Source of the DNA: Dunaliella salina
Lineage: Eukaryota > Chlorophyta > Chlorophyceae > Chlamydomonadales > Dunaliellaceae
Direction: 5' to 3'
Assembly (NCBI GenBank): GCA_002284615.2
Contig: MU069676.1
Coordinates: forward strand, 112,665 to 124,433
DNA length: 11,769 bases
Numbering within the stretch: position 1 is the stretch's first letter; the number at the start of each line of letters is the position of its first letter. Made by a program: the position numbers and the translations under genes. Shown here piece by piece: positions 7,401 to 11,769 of the stretch. A model generated the notes under the pieces. That model made no database searches. It was not told the origin of the DNA and was given only the letters and a program-made list of their open reading frames with translations.

Positions 7401-9834
7401 TCACTCAAGGAGCACTTGTCAGAAACTTTTTTTTTCAAGATGTTCAAATAGTAATATACTAATAGATAAAAGGAATTGGCTTTCGAAATCTGGGGCCAAA
7501 ATTTTGATTTTTGGCCAGACTTTGACCAGGCCTAGCTTGGCATTGGTCACTAGTGCCAGGACCAAAATTGTTGCTAATGGAAGCGCTTTCTAACGCACTA
7601 GCATACATCCTGGAACAAGTGACCAGCGCAAAGTTAGAGCAGTTCAAAGTTGCATACATGAATTGGGACCCTCTGAGCATCAAGTTTAATCCCTCAAGTT
7701 TGTTGCAGAGGGGCATCAAGTTGAACCCCTCAAGTTTGTTGCAGCGGAGCGTTTGGCATGGACCAAATTTTTTTCTGTGCCTCTGGAAGAGGGCAAAAGT
7801 CTGAGCAGAACTTGTGCAGCAGCCACTCTTTCGTTCTGGTCCCAGTCTGTGCCAAGCTGGGTCCAACTCCACGTTGTGACGGGTGGATGCCCATGCTCCA
7901 TATGCCGATGCCCATGCACCACTAACCCTATGCCCATGTGCTTAACACGTGTTGCTTTACAGTTTCTTCGCTGACGCAGGGGTGTTGTCATGACCAACAA
8001 ACATCAATTTGCGCAATTCAGTTTTGGTTTGCATGCTCTCCTACTTCTGCCTTCCTATTTGCCCTGTTGTCTCCCTTTTGCTTGCATCTTTGCAACTCTG
8101 CCTAGGGGCACCACTTTGCTAATCCATTTGTTTTGCCTGTTCTCCTTTTCATTGTCCTGCACGTGGCCAAGGCGGCCCAGCAGCCCAGCAGTCAAGCGAT
8201 TTGACTGAGTGGCTCCTTTCATGTAAACCTGTAAACCTGCAGGTGGCCAAGGCGGCGGGGGGTATCAGTTTGCAAATCCTTGGGTTGAAGCAAGGCAAGT
8301 TGTTTCGTCTATTCATGTTTAATTTCCCTGCAGTTGGCCAAGACGGTGGGGTAATGAGTTTGCCAATCCTTGGATTTAGACAGACGCTGAGACACATAGG
8401 GATTTGGTTTTTCTGTCCTTATATCTCTCTGCAGCTGGCCAAGGCAGTGGGGGCAGACATGGTAGACAGCGTGAACAAGTTACAGGACGGAGTGGTCGCG
8501 GCTTTGGGGCGCGCCGAAAAGGTGGGCGCACTCCCGGCTTTTGTATTTGAGGAACGAGTCTCATAATTTTTGCTCCATTCAGCTTGAGAGAGATGGGAGA
8601 TGGAATTGCAGTAGCTTCAGAGGAGAAAAAAAAGGAGGGAGGAAAGGATACATAGGAAAGCTGTGCCGACCCAAACAGCGGCCTTGGCCTCAGCGTTTGC
8701 AGTGAAGCGGGTGCTGGCTGCATCCTTTACGAACTATGCAGAGCTACATGCAACAGGTTTTTGTTGGTGCTTCCCAACTATGCAGACGCACAGGCAACAG
8801 ATATGTGTTGGCGCTACCCTGAGAAAAGGCAGGCACAAATGAAGGGGTATAGCTGCTTTCCTGTGTGCATCAGCTGCTGCCAGTGCTTGGGAGTAATAAC
8901 ACGTTGGAATTACTGCTGCTGTTCCTACGTTTCTGTGCTGCCGCAGGGCAACAGCGCTATCTATTTCCAGCGTGTGCCTGCATTTGGAGGAATGCACTTT
9001 GCCAATGTTGAAATTTTGGCTGCTGCTGTTGCTACGCCTCGTTGCTGCCGCAGGGCAACAACACTTTCTATTTCCAGCGTGTGCCTGCATTTGGAGGCAT
9101 GCACTTTGCCAATGTTGAAATTTGGCTGCTGCTGTTCCTACGTCTCTGTGCTGCCGCAGGGCAACAACACTATCTGTTTCCAGCGTGTACCTGCATTTGG
9201 AGGAGTGCACTTTGCCAATGTTGAAATTTTGGCTGCTGCTGTTGCTATGCCTCGTTGCTGCTGCAGGACAACAACAGGCTAGCAGTCAGTCGTTTTGATG
9301 GAGGCCTTGTAACCTTGTAACCTTGCAACCTTGCTGCTGCAGGACAACAACACCATCTACTTGCAGCGTGTACCTGCATTTGGAGACACCGGCATCAATG
9401 TCCAGGTGTGTGTCCTTTTCTCGTGGAATGCAGGGCTTTTTCCATGTGATGGGTTTCTTCACAAGTTGGCATGGATGGGTCGATGAAGCAAGGATATGTC
9501 TGAGTGAGAGTGGCTGCAACTCGGCTCCTTTTCTTTCAGAAGGGGGTCCAAGAAACGCTACTTCTCGAGAACCATCCAGCCGCTTGCCCTCAAGCATTAA
9601 ACTTACACAATTGGCTTCCACAATGCCGCAACGCTATTGGTCATCCCTGTTGGATCTCATTTGTGGATCTCCTGGACGTGCCCACCCTGTGGAATATGCC
9701 ATGCTCAGTACTTAGTCATAATTTTGGGGGGTGATCCTGTTACTGCAGGGGGCCCTGCTTGTCAAAAACTATCCCCCCACAAACCTGGATGCCTCCACAG
9801 ACAACCTATTTTCGTCCCTGGTCCCGGACTCAAG
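1391..9834 (+). CDS. ALIX: BRO1-domain protein, ALIX-like (partial gene, five exons)
   Basis: The coding sequence is join(1391-1468, 2586-2726, 8435-8521, 9343-9405, 9749-9834): 455 nt, 151 codons plus two bases, with no stop. BRO1 domains are curved helical modules that bind the C-terminal helix of CHMP4/Snf7 and so link ALIX-type proteins to ESCRT-III in endosomal sorting, membrane repair and abscission. The visible part is the last third or so of the domain: FDKSW helix, K..F..E helix, LREA helix, RAEK-DNNTIY.QRVP, then LLVK and FSSLVPDS leading out of the domain. ALIX is preferred over BROX-type proteins because LVPDS is where the ALIX V domain begins in plant relatives, but the V domain and proline-rich tail are not in the window. 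The start codon and upstream exons are missing on the left. The final codon is split (AG + next exon), which would give the Ser or Arg expected after LVPDS. All splice sites are canonical, so I see no sign of a pseudogene. Confidence 0.82.
1638..1655. repeat. Short (AGGC)n run
   Basis: GGCAGAGGCAGGCAGGCAGG-type tetranucleotide repeats, the first of two such runs in intron 1. Confidence 0.85.
1756..2202 (+). repeat. 31-bp minisatellite, about 14 units
   Basis: Fourteen full units and one partial of a 31-bp repeat run head to tail. A typical unit reads GATGTCTTGCTGCKTCACTG, then AAATTCGACTG. Two units carry a one-base insertion, and the others keep the 31-bp period. The outer units (before about 1880 and after about 2160) are more diverged than the central ones, as expected when unequal exchange homogenises the middle. 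Several units end in a pyrimidine-containing stretch followed by CAG and G, so they look like weak splice acceptors. I find no protein reading conserved between units, and 31 bp would shift frame at every unit. Confidence 0.95.
2203..2234. repeat. (AGGC)n microsatellite
   Basis: GCAGGCAAGC leads into about five AGGC units at 2216-2234, directly after the minisatellite. Confidence 0.9.
2586..2726 (+). CDS. ALIX: Exon 2 of window: BRO1 K..F..E and LREA helices
   Basis: This is the longest exon, with 47 codons in phase 0 at both ends. The acceptor is TGTTTTGACAG ending at 2585 and the donor is GTGGGC at 2727, after ACC AAA AAG. The frame reads A-H-A-A-L-K-G-S-V-F-Q-V-E and onward through ALQAEDNIAHQ, VSVLREAF and VLQNTKK. 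In the family this part is a K..lF..EA.y.. helix, then an E-E/D-I-A/G..I..L..A helix, and the spacing agrees. An internal CTTTCTCAG at 2628-2636 could act as a shorter acceptor in the same frame, but it would drop the conserved K..F..E helix. The exon is followed by an array of broken copies of itself. Confidence 0.85.
2733..3215 (+). repeat. Decayed tandem copies of exon 2 with donor
   Basis: A second copy of exon 2 runs from about 2736 to 2855, offset 125 bp. It keeps GCCAAGGCC, GCAGAGGACAAC, GCGCACCAGGTG and a donor-like AAAGGTAGGCACATG, but a 4-bp insertion in the LREAF region shifts the frame. A third copy (about 2935-3021) has TGA in the LREA region. Three shorter fragments of the exon 3' end follow at about 3029-3062, 3066-3100 and 3105-3139, the last again with GGTGGGCACATG. 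The spacer after the second copy (2868-2930) recurs after the last one (3140-3200; both contain GTGTC/GTGTA, AATGCCTCAGCA or a close variant, and an ACA.GAG string). All are broken, so they are intronic relics rather than alternative exons. Confidence 0.88.
3411..3495 (+). repeat. Two-unit tandem duplication, about 44 bp
   Basis: TGATGCCAAAAATCTGTCAC begins at 3411 and again at 3455. Both units end in CCTGGTGCA. The second unit is three bases shorter. Confidence 0.95.
3612..3741 (+). repeat. Dispersed repeat, copy A
   Basis: CACCACCAAA near 3619-3628 and GAAAAGACCCCGTGGTTGGT at 3721-3740 have counterparts in the same order and at nearly the same distance at 10401-10410 and 10500-10519. The intervening bases are diverged. 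This is probably an old transposon or other interspersed repeat whose type I cannot name. Confidence 0.55.
3742..5310. other. Unassigned intron 2 sequence
   Basis: No exon, RNA gene or known element is recognised. A 24-bp pattern of a G run, TCCC, six variable bases and GGGGAGC occurs at 3993-4016 and 4115-4137, about 122 bp apart, and looks like a decayed tandem duplication. Open frames on both strands (for example 4140-4415 minus and 4501-4776 plus) show no recognisable domain. Confidence 0.5.
5320..5368 (-). repeat. Single reversed unit before the left array
   Basis: GCTGCAGAAGGCATTCACAG, then TGCTTC and a CACAGACATG string, match units of the right-hand (reversed) array, for example around 6220-6260. 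The units that follow, from about 5380, are in the opposite orientation, so the array contains a second switch of orientation here. Confidence 0.6.
5380..5976 (+). repeat. Left arm: about nine units of a ~65-bp tandem repeat
   Basis: Units carry GCACAGACAAGTCTCACACC, then TCATGTCTGTGCTGTCAGGA, AGCGCTGTGAATG and CTTCTGCA. Matches to the ACAAGTCTCAC core fall near 5391, 5452, 5562, 5625, 5684, 5750, 5816, 5877 and 5941, giving a spacing of about 60-70 bp except for a longer gap after 5452. Around 5505-5560 a shorter sub-unit (TTTTGCGGCACAGGCGAACA) is itself duplicated. Units have distinctive variants, for example CATCAGGAGGCGCC at about 5902-5915. Long open frames across this block arise from the repeat and show no conserved protein. 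Confidence 0.92.
5680..6275. repeat. Large near-palindrome (arms ~300 bp, 16-nt loop)
   Basis: The centre is sharp. 5951-5976 and 5993-6018 are reverse complements over 26 bp with one mismatch, separated by 16 bases at 5977-5992. Pairing continues outward with scattered mismatches and small indels through at least 5871-5976 against 5993-6095, and more loosely to about 5680 and 6275. In RNA this would be a long imperfect hairpin. In DNA it is a cruciform-capable inverted repeat. Confidence 0.88.
5993..6470 (-). repeat. Right arm: reversed copy of the ~65-bp array
   Basis: This is the reverse complement of the left-arm units: CATGAGGTGYGAGACTTGTC cores near 6011, 6072, 6135, 6198, 6304, 6367 and 6427. 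The unit variants follow the left arm in mirrored order. GGCGCCTCCTGATGCA (6053-6068) mirrors the left variant near 5900. CTGACAGCACAGGCATGAGG followed by TGCGGGACTTG (6121-6151) mirrors the left bases near 5816-5846. AGCGCTTCCTGGCAG (6238-6252) mirrors 5714-5728. The arm is therefore an inverted duplication of the left one, not an independent expansion. Confidence 0.9.
6675..6795 (+). repeat. Two-unit tandem duplication, about 60-70 bp
   Basis: GAAATGTCCCTGTGAGG at 6675 and GAGATGTCCCCGTGAGG at 6733 each lead, after an A-rich stretch, to GGGAAAGCCAT or AGGAAAGCCAT (6710 and 6779). The sequence between differs by an indel. Confidence 0.75.
6984..7036 (+). repeat. TTGTTGCAG-GAGCATCAA repeat, first locus
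   Basis: TGCAGAGGAGCATCAA occurs at 6998-7013 and again at 7021-7036. The preceding bases (GAGCCCCTCACATTTGTTGC) match the second locus at 7677-7750. Confidence 0.75.
7037..7670. other. Unassigned intron 2 sequence
   Basis: No exon, RNA gene or known element is recognised. A short palindrome lies at 7494-7516 (GGCCAAAA and TTTTGGCC around a 7-nt centre). The 117-codon open frame at 6954-7307 has no recognisable content. Confidence 0.5.
7677..7750 (+). repeat. TTGTTGCAG-GGCATCAAG repeat, second locus
   Basis: Two units of 36 bp: GCATCAAGTTTAATCCCTCA begins at 7677 and GCATCAAGTTGAACCCCTCA at 7713. Each is followed by AGTTTGTTGCAG. The motif also occurs 0.7 kb upstream, at 6984-7036. Confidence 0.88.
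7886..7940 (+). repeat. GATGCCCATGC short repeat
   Basis: GATGCCCATGC occurs at about 7887 and 7908, and CTATGCCCATGTGC follows at about 7928. The spacing is about 21 bp. Confidence 0.75.
8157..8434 (+). repeat. Three upstream copies of the exon 3 acceptor and start
   Basis: CTGCAC/CTGCAG followed by NTGGCCAAGRCRG begins at 8157, 8237 and 8328, and in the true exon at 8429. Spacings are 80, 91 and 101 bp. The middle two also share the sequence after the exon-like part: GTATCAGTTTGCAAATCCTT and GTAATGAGTTTGCCAATCCT, which is intron-like and begins with a possible donor. Only the final copy opens into a long coding stretch, so the duplicated unit includes the intron end, the acceptor and about 18 exon bases. 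Confidence 0.88.
8435..8521 (+). CDS. ALIX: Exon 3 of window: BRO1 helix ending RAEK
   Basis: This exon has 29 codons in phase 0 at both ends. The acceptor is CTCTCTGCAG ending at 8434 and the donor is GTGGGC at 8522. The protein begins LAKAVGADMVDSVNKLQDGV and ends VAALGRAEK. In BRO1 domains a helix of this length ends in (R/A)A(E/K)K just before the D-N-D/N-.-I-Y motif, and the exon 4 join gives exactly RAEK-DNNTIY. Its base composition is visibly more GC-rich than the flanking intron. Three partial copies of its first bases precede it. Confidence 0.88.
8732..8821 (+). repeat. Two-unit 45-bp tandem duplication
   Basis: AACTATGCAG begins at 8732 and 8777. Both units continue with a CA-rich stretch containing CAACAG or GCAACAG, then TGTTGGYGCT and CCC. 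Confidence 0.85.
8943..9276 (+). repeat. Three preserved copies and one stub of exon 4
   Basis: Exon-like sequence follows GCAG at 8947, 9054, 9160 and 9267, spaced 107, 106 and 107 bp. The real exon starts at 9343. The first three copies encode a version of N-N/S-.-.-.-F-Q-R-V-P-A-F-G-G with no stop, differing from the exon mainly by D to G, I to F and L to F changes. After TTTGGAG they diverge into GCACTTTGCCAATGTTGAAA, which still resembles the exon end (ATCAATGTCCAG) but lacks its GT donor. The fourth copy stops matching after GACAACAACA. The intron-like part between copies, GGCTGCTGCTGTTSCTACG and on to TGCTGCCGCAG, is also conserved. Confidence 0.93.
9305..9336 (+). repeat. CCTTGTAA octamer, four units
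   Basis: CCTTGTAA occurs twice, then CCTTGCAA and CCTTGCTG, immediately before the exon 4 acceptor. It forms much of the pyrimidine-rich region. Confidence 0.9.
9343..9405 (+). CDS. ALIX: Exon 4 of window: BRO1 NNTIY.QRVP motif
   Basis: This exon has 21 codons in phase 0 at both ends. The acceptor is TTGCTGCTGCAG ending at 9342 and the donor is CAG|GTGTGT. The protein starts DNNTIYLQRVPAFGDTGIN and ends VQ. N-D/N-.-I-Y-.-.-R-V-P is the most recognisable signature of BRO1 domains. The tyrosine aligns with the one in human ALIX's IYNDRVP motif, reported as a Src-type phosphorylation site in animals, and here it is flanked by different residues. The exon has three close relatives and one stub in the intron before it. 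It is chosen as real because it alone has D-N-N, a donor, and an in-frame join to exon 5. Confidence 0.92.
9406..9748 (+). other. Intron 4 (343 nt, phase 0)
   Basis: Donor GTGTGT, acceptor TGTTACTGCAG. It is the only complete intron here in which I do not see copies of a neighbouring exon. An open frame continuing through it (9323-9715) is not supported by family similarity. Confidence 0.78.
9749..9834 (+). CDS. ALIX: Exon 5 of window: end of BRO1 domain, LLVK to LVPDS
   Basis: This exon has 28 codons plus two bases. The acceptor is TGTTACTGCAG ending at 9748 and the donor is GTGAGC at 9835. It reads GALLVKNYPPTNLDASTDN and then LFSSLVPDS. BRO1 domains continue after R-V-P with a short linker, then a small-residue/hydrophobic-VK motif, and end at a (L)F..LVP motif that starts the ALIX V domain. 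All are present in order. The split last codon AG+N would give the Ser (or Arg) expected in plant-like LVPDSS. Unlike the other exons it ends in phase 2. The next exon, beginning like S-A-K-x-L-S-x-Y, was not found in the remaining 1.9 kb. Confidence 0.88.
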
Positions 9835-9870
9835 GTGAGCTAGCATTGGTGTTTGACTCTTATCCCCCAG

Positions 9871-10041
9871 TCCCAGGCTGAAGGGTAGGCAGCAGTGGAT
9901 AAATGGTTGGGGTTGTGTGTGACTTATCGCTGTATCTCTAAAGTCATGGTTTTTTTTCATAATACTGAGCCACTCATTCAAATTTTACGGTCTCAGGCTC
10001 AAGGGCTGGCAACAGTGACAAAATGGCTGGTGTTGTGTGTG
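9871..10041 (+). repeat. 120-bp tandem duplication
   Basis: TCCCAGGCTGAAGGGTAGGC at 9871 and TCTCAGGCTCAAGGGCTGGC at 9991 start segments that match through a CAGTGRNAAAATGG-type string to GTTGTGTGTGA, without gaps over 51 bp. The remaining bases of each unit match poorly. Confidence 0.9.
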
Positions 10042-10390
10042 AGCATGATAAGGGCCTCCTGTCTTTGTTTTGGCTAACTTCTGTATTCCTGCACTTGTTT
10101 GCCAGTGGAGATGTGTATAATAATGCAGAGGGTGTCATCAGAGGCCCCCGTCAGGTTCTTTTGTAGGTTCTTTTTGCATTCTTTCTAGATAATTGCTCCA
10201 GGGCTGGCACCTTCAAGCCTGCAATTCTTAGGCTTGTGAGGCACTTCAGCTTTTGAGGTGCCAGGTACAGGCATATGCTGAACCGCCCAACCAATCACAT
10301 TAAGAAACCAATTGCCCTTGAGAAGAAACCCAATTAACTGCAATGAGAAACCAAAAAATTATCTACACCAACTAATCGCATTAAGAGGCC

Positions 10391-10520
10391 CAGAAATTTC
10401 CACCACCAAACCTTCATCATATTCACCATTTGCTCTGGGCTGGGAATTTTGGGGTAATTTGGCATCCTGCACCAAAGAAAATAGTGTCAAAAAAAGGGTG
10501 AAAAGACCCAGTTGTTGGTG
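10391..10520 (+). repeat. Dispersed repeat, copy B
   Basis: This is the partner of 3612-3741. It shares CACCACCAAA (10401-10410) and GAAAAGACCC followed by GTTGGTG (10500-10520), at about 97 bp against 100 bp in copy A. Confidence 0.55.
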
Positions 10521-10756
10521 AGGCACGGATTTCAATTTCAAAGCCTCAAGCATCTTAAATCCGGCACAAGGGGGTCAAAAGCTATTTTATTTGGCTTTTT
10601 CGTCCGTCTTTTGCGCAAGAAGAATGTCAGCACAGTGTGGAGGTCAGAAAACATGAATCAGGGCATGGACAGATCCCCTGCAAGGTGGTGTTGATTTTGG
10701 GCTGAGACTCCATGACCCACCTACCAACCTGCTTGCAGCACCCTTTCCAATGCTTG

Positions 10757-11661
10757 TTACCAGATCAGAGGGGCACCACTTTGTTCCTCTTTCAACTCTC
10801 TGCAATTTGCGTGCTCACCACTCTGGATGTGTTGCAATAGAGTAGTGAGATGAAAACAGAGCAGCATAATCCTGTGCAGGCCAAGGGCCCATGACTGGCT
10901 TGCAAGCCCACAAACTGCTCTTGGAACTTGGCCAAGCAATGAAACATTGTACATTGTCTCTGTCCTGGAAGTCTGGATTGACTTGCTGCTTGCTGGACTC
11001 CTCATCCATACTTTCTAATCCCATGTGCATGTGGCACTAAGTCACAGTCATGCACAATCACCCATCCCTTTTGGGCCTAGACTCTGATAAGTGGTGTCAT
11101 CAATAAGGCTTGAGCTCAGAAATCTGATGTGTTCAATGTCATAGGCATGGGCCTTAAAGGTTTTAAAGGGTTCCTCAAGAAATGGAACCTCCTTGCCCCC
11201 TTCCAAAGAGACTGACGTAAAGCATGAGCTCTCTGGCAAAGGTTCTGAATTTTGATAGAGCTGGACAACTCCCCTAACATGGGTACCTTACAGACATGCA
11301 ACCTGCAAATGTGTGCCATAACCCTGAACACTAAGTTTAGGTTTTTAATGTTTACATTCTGTACCGAACTGGGTGATTTTGAGTGATTTGCAGTCGCAAC
11401 AAAAGAATGTTTTTCCTTCTTTGCTTTCCTTCTGTTTTTCCTCCGTTTCTTGTCCAAAGAAACGAGAGGAAAAGCCCAGCAGATGATGAGATAGAGGATT
11501 TGAGTTCCATGAGATGTCAGTACAATTATGCCACACTGATCATTCCAAAACTTGTCATGCTCCCCCAAAAATGGTGAACACTGGAGGTCCCAGGTCAATC
11601 TCCAGGGCTCAGCAGCAGCCACCTGCACCTTTGCAGCAGCAGTCACCAAGGTTATGTGCAT
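10757..11661 (-). other. Unassigned open frames on the minus strand
   Basis: Overlapping minus-strand open frames occur at 10757-11005, 10815-11030, 11048-11239 and 11116-11661. The last encodes 181 residues with a K/R-rich stretch (DKKRRKNRRKAKKEK) but no domain I recognise. They could be chance, a decayed transposon ORF, or a small gene inside the presumed intron. The frame changes between neighbours favour chance or decay. Confidence 0.15.
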
Positions 11662-11769
11662 CCTCTTACTCGGCCCTGTTTAACTCCGTCTTGAAAACGA
11701 TTCTTCCATCAGGAGTGTGGAAAAAAAATTTCCAAGGACGGCATGTGTAAATTTTGGGTCGGACCCCCC

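Larger units (their letters stand above)
2727..8434 (+). other. Intron 2 (5708 nt, phase 0)
   Basis: Donor AAG|GTGGGC, acceptor CTCTCTGCAG. It is the largest intron in the window, filled with exon 2 copies (2733-3215), small tandem repeats, the inverted array (5320-6470) and exon 3 start copies (8157-8434). The protein joined across it (NTKK then LAKAVG) has nearly the spacing of known BRO1 domains, so no further exon is needed inside. In 3742-5310 and 7050-7660 I see only unassigned sequence with short open frames. Confidence 0.75.
8522..9342 (+). other. Intron 3 (821 nt, phase 0)
   Basis: Donor GTGGGC, acceptor TTGCTGCTGCAG. It holds an A/G-rich stretch near 8620-8650, a 45-bp two-unit duplication (8732-8821), the exon 4 copies (8943-9276) and CCTTGTAA octamers (9305-9336). 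The 173-codon open frame at 8761-9282 on the + strand and the 158-codon one at 8734-9210 on the minus strand are by-products of these repeats. Confidence 0.8.
9835..11769 (+). other. Presumed intron 5, start only
   Basis: This begins with donor GTGAGC, and no convincing acceptor plus V-domain exon follows. It holds the 120-bp duplication (9871-10041), dispersed repeat copy B (10391-10520) and unassigned sequence. At 11635-11645 a CACCTTTGCAG acceptor-like site is followed by an open stretch, but the translation does not resemble an ALIX V domain in the required phase. The window ends in a C run. Confidence 0.55.

Noticed and set aside
8734..9282. Long open frames on both strands (158-173 codons)
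   Set aside because: They run through the tandem exon 4 copies. The 107-bp period changes reading frame at each unit, so the protein is not conserved between units.
9504..9734. Coding continuation in intron 4 (open frame of 76 codons)
   Set aside because: Exon 4 joins exon 5 in phase 0 with family-like spacing, and the translation of this frame has no BRO1 similarity.
11640..11750. Next ALIX exon after the CACCTTTGCAG acceptor-like site
   Set aside because: In the phase required by exon 5 the translation does not resemble the start of a V domain and soon reaches a stop.
1..11769. Transfer RNA, ribosomal RNA or bacterial operon
   Set aside because: No cloverleaf, rRNA-like stretch or closely packed reading frames with ribosome binding sites were seen on either strand by eye.

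Overview
The window is eukaryotic nuclear DNA. It carries simple repeats, many decayed tandem repeats and no compact operon structure. The only gene I can support lies on the + strand, split into five short exons within 8.4 kb (1391-1468, 2586-2726, 8435-8521, 9343-9405, 9749-9834). All four complete introns are GT-AG and phase 0. Joined, the exons read without a stop and match the C-terminal part of a BRO1 domain, the ESCRT-III-binding module of ALIX/Bro1 proteins. The diagnostic run is the FDKSW helix, a K..F..E helix, a Q/L-rich helix with LREA, then RAEK joined exactly across an intron to DNNTIY.QRVP, then LLVK and LFSSLVPDS. The FDKSW and LVPDS stretches resemble the ALIX of plants and green algae more than the animal form, so I infer a large-genome alga or related protist, possibly of the green lineage. 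The species is not determined. The N-terminal part of the gene and everything after the BRO1 domain lie outside the window.

Layout: 1-64 is a (TG)n tract. 65-1104 has no recognisable exon. At 1105-1390 the start of exon 1 is repeated before the real exon. Intron 1 holds a 31-bp minisatellite of about 14 units. Exon 2 is followed by a decaying array of its own copies (2733-3215). Intron 2 (5.7 kb) also holds small tandem and dispersed repeats and a 1.1-kb array of about 65-bp units that flips orientation at 5977-5992, making a large near-palindrome. It ends in repeated copies of the exon 3 start (8157-8434). Intron 3 holds three well-preserved copies of exon 4 plus a stub (8943-9276). Intron 4 is short. 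The 1.9 kb after exon 5 is presumed intron, with a 120-bp tandem duplication and unassigned sequence.

The most unusual feature is that four of the five exons have partial copies of themselves, splice signal included, lying on the intron side of the exon boundary. Where copies precede an exon, the intact one is the last. Where they follow an exon, the intact one is the first. This suggests that introns in this genome grow by repeated tandem duplication across splice junctions. The big inverted array is a second notable structure, because an intron RNA carrying it would fold into a long hairpin.
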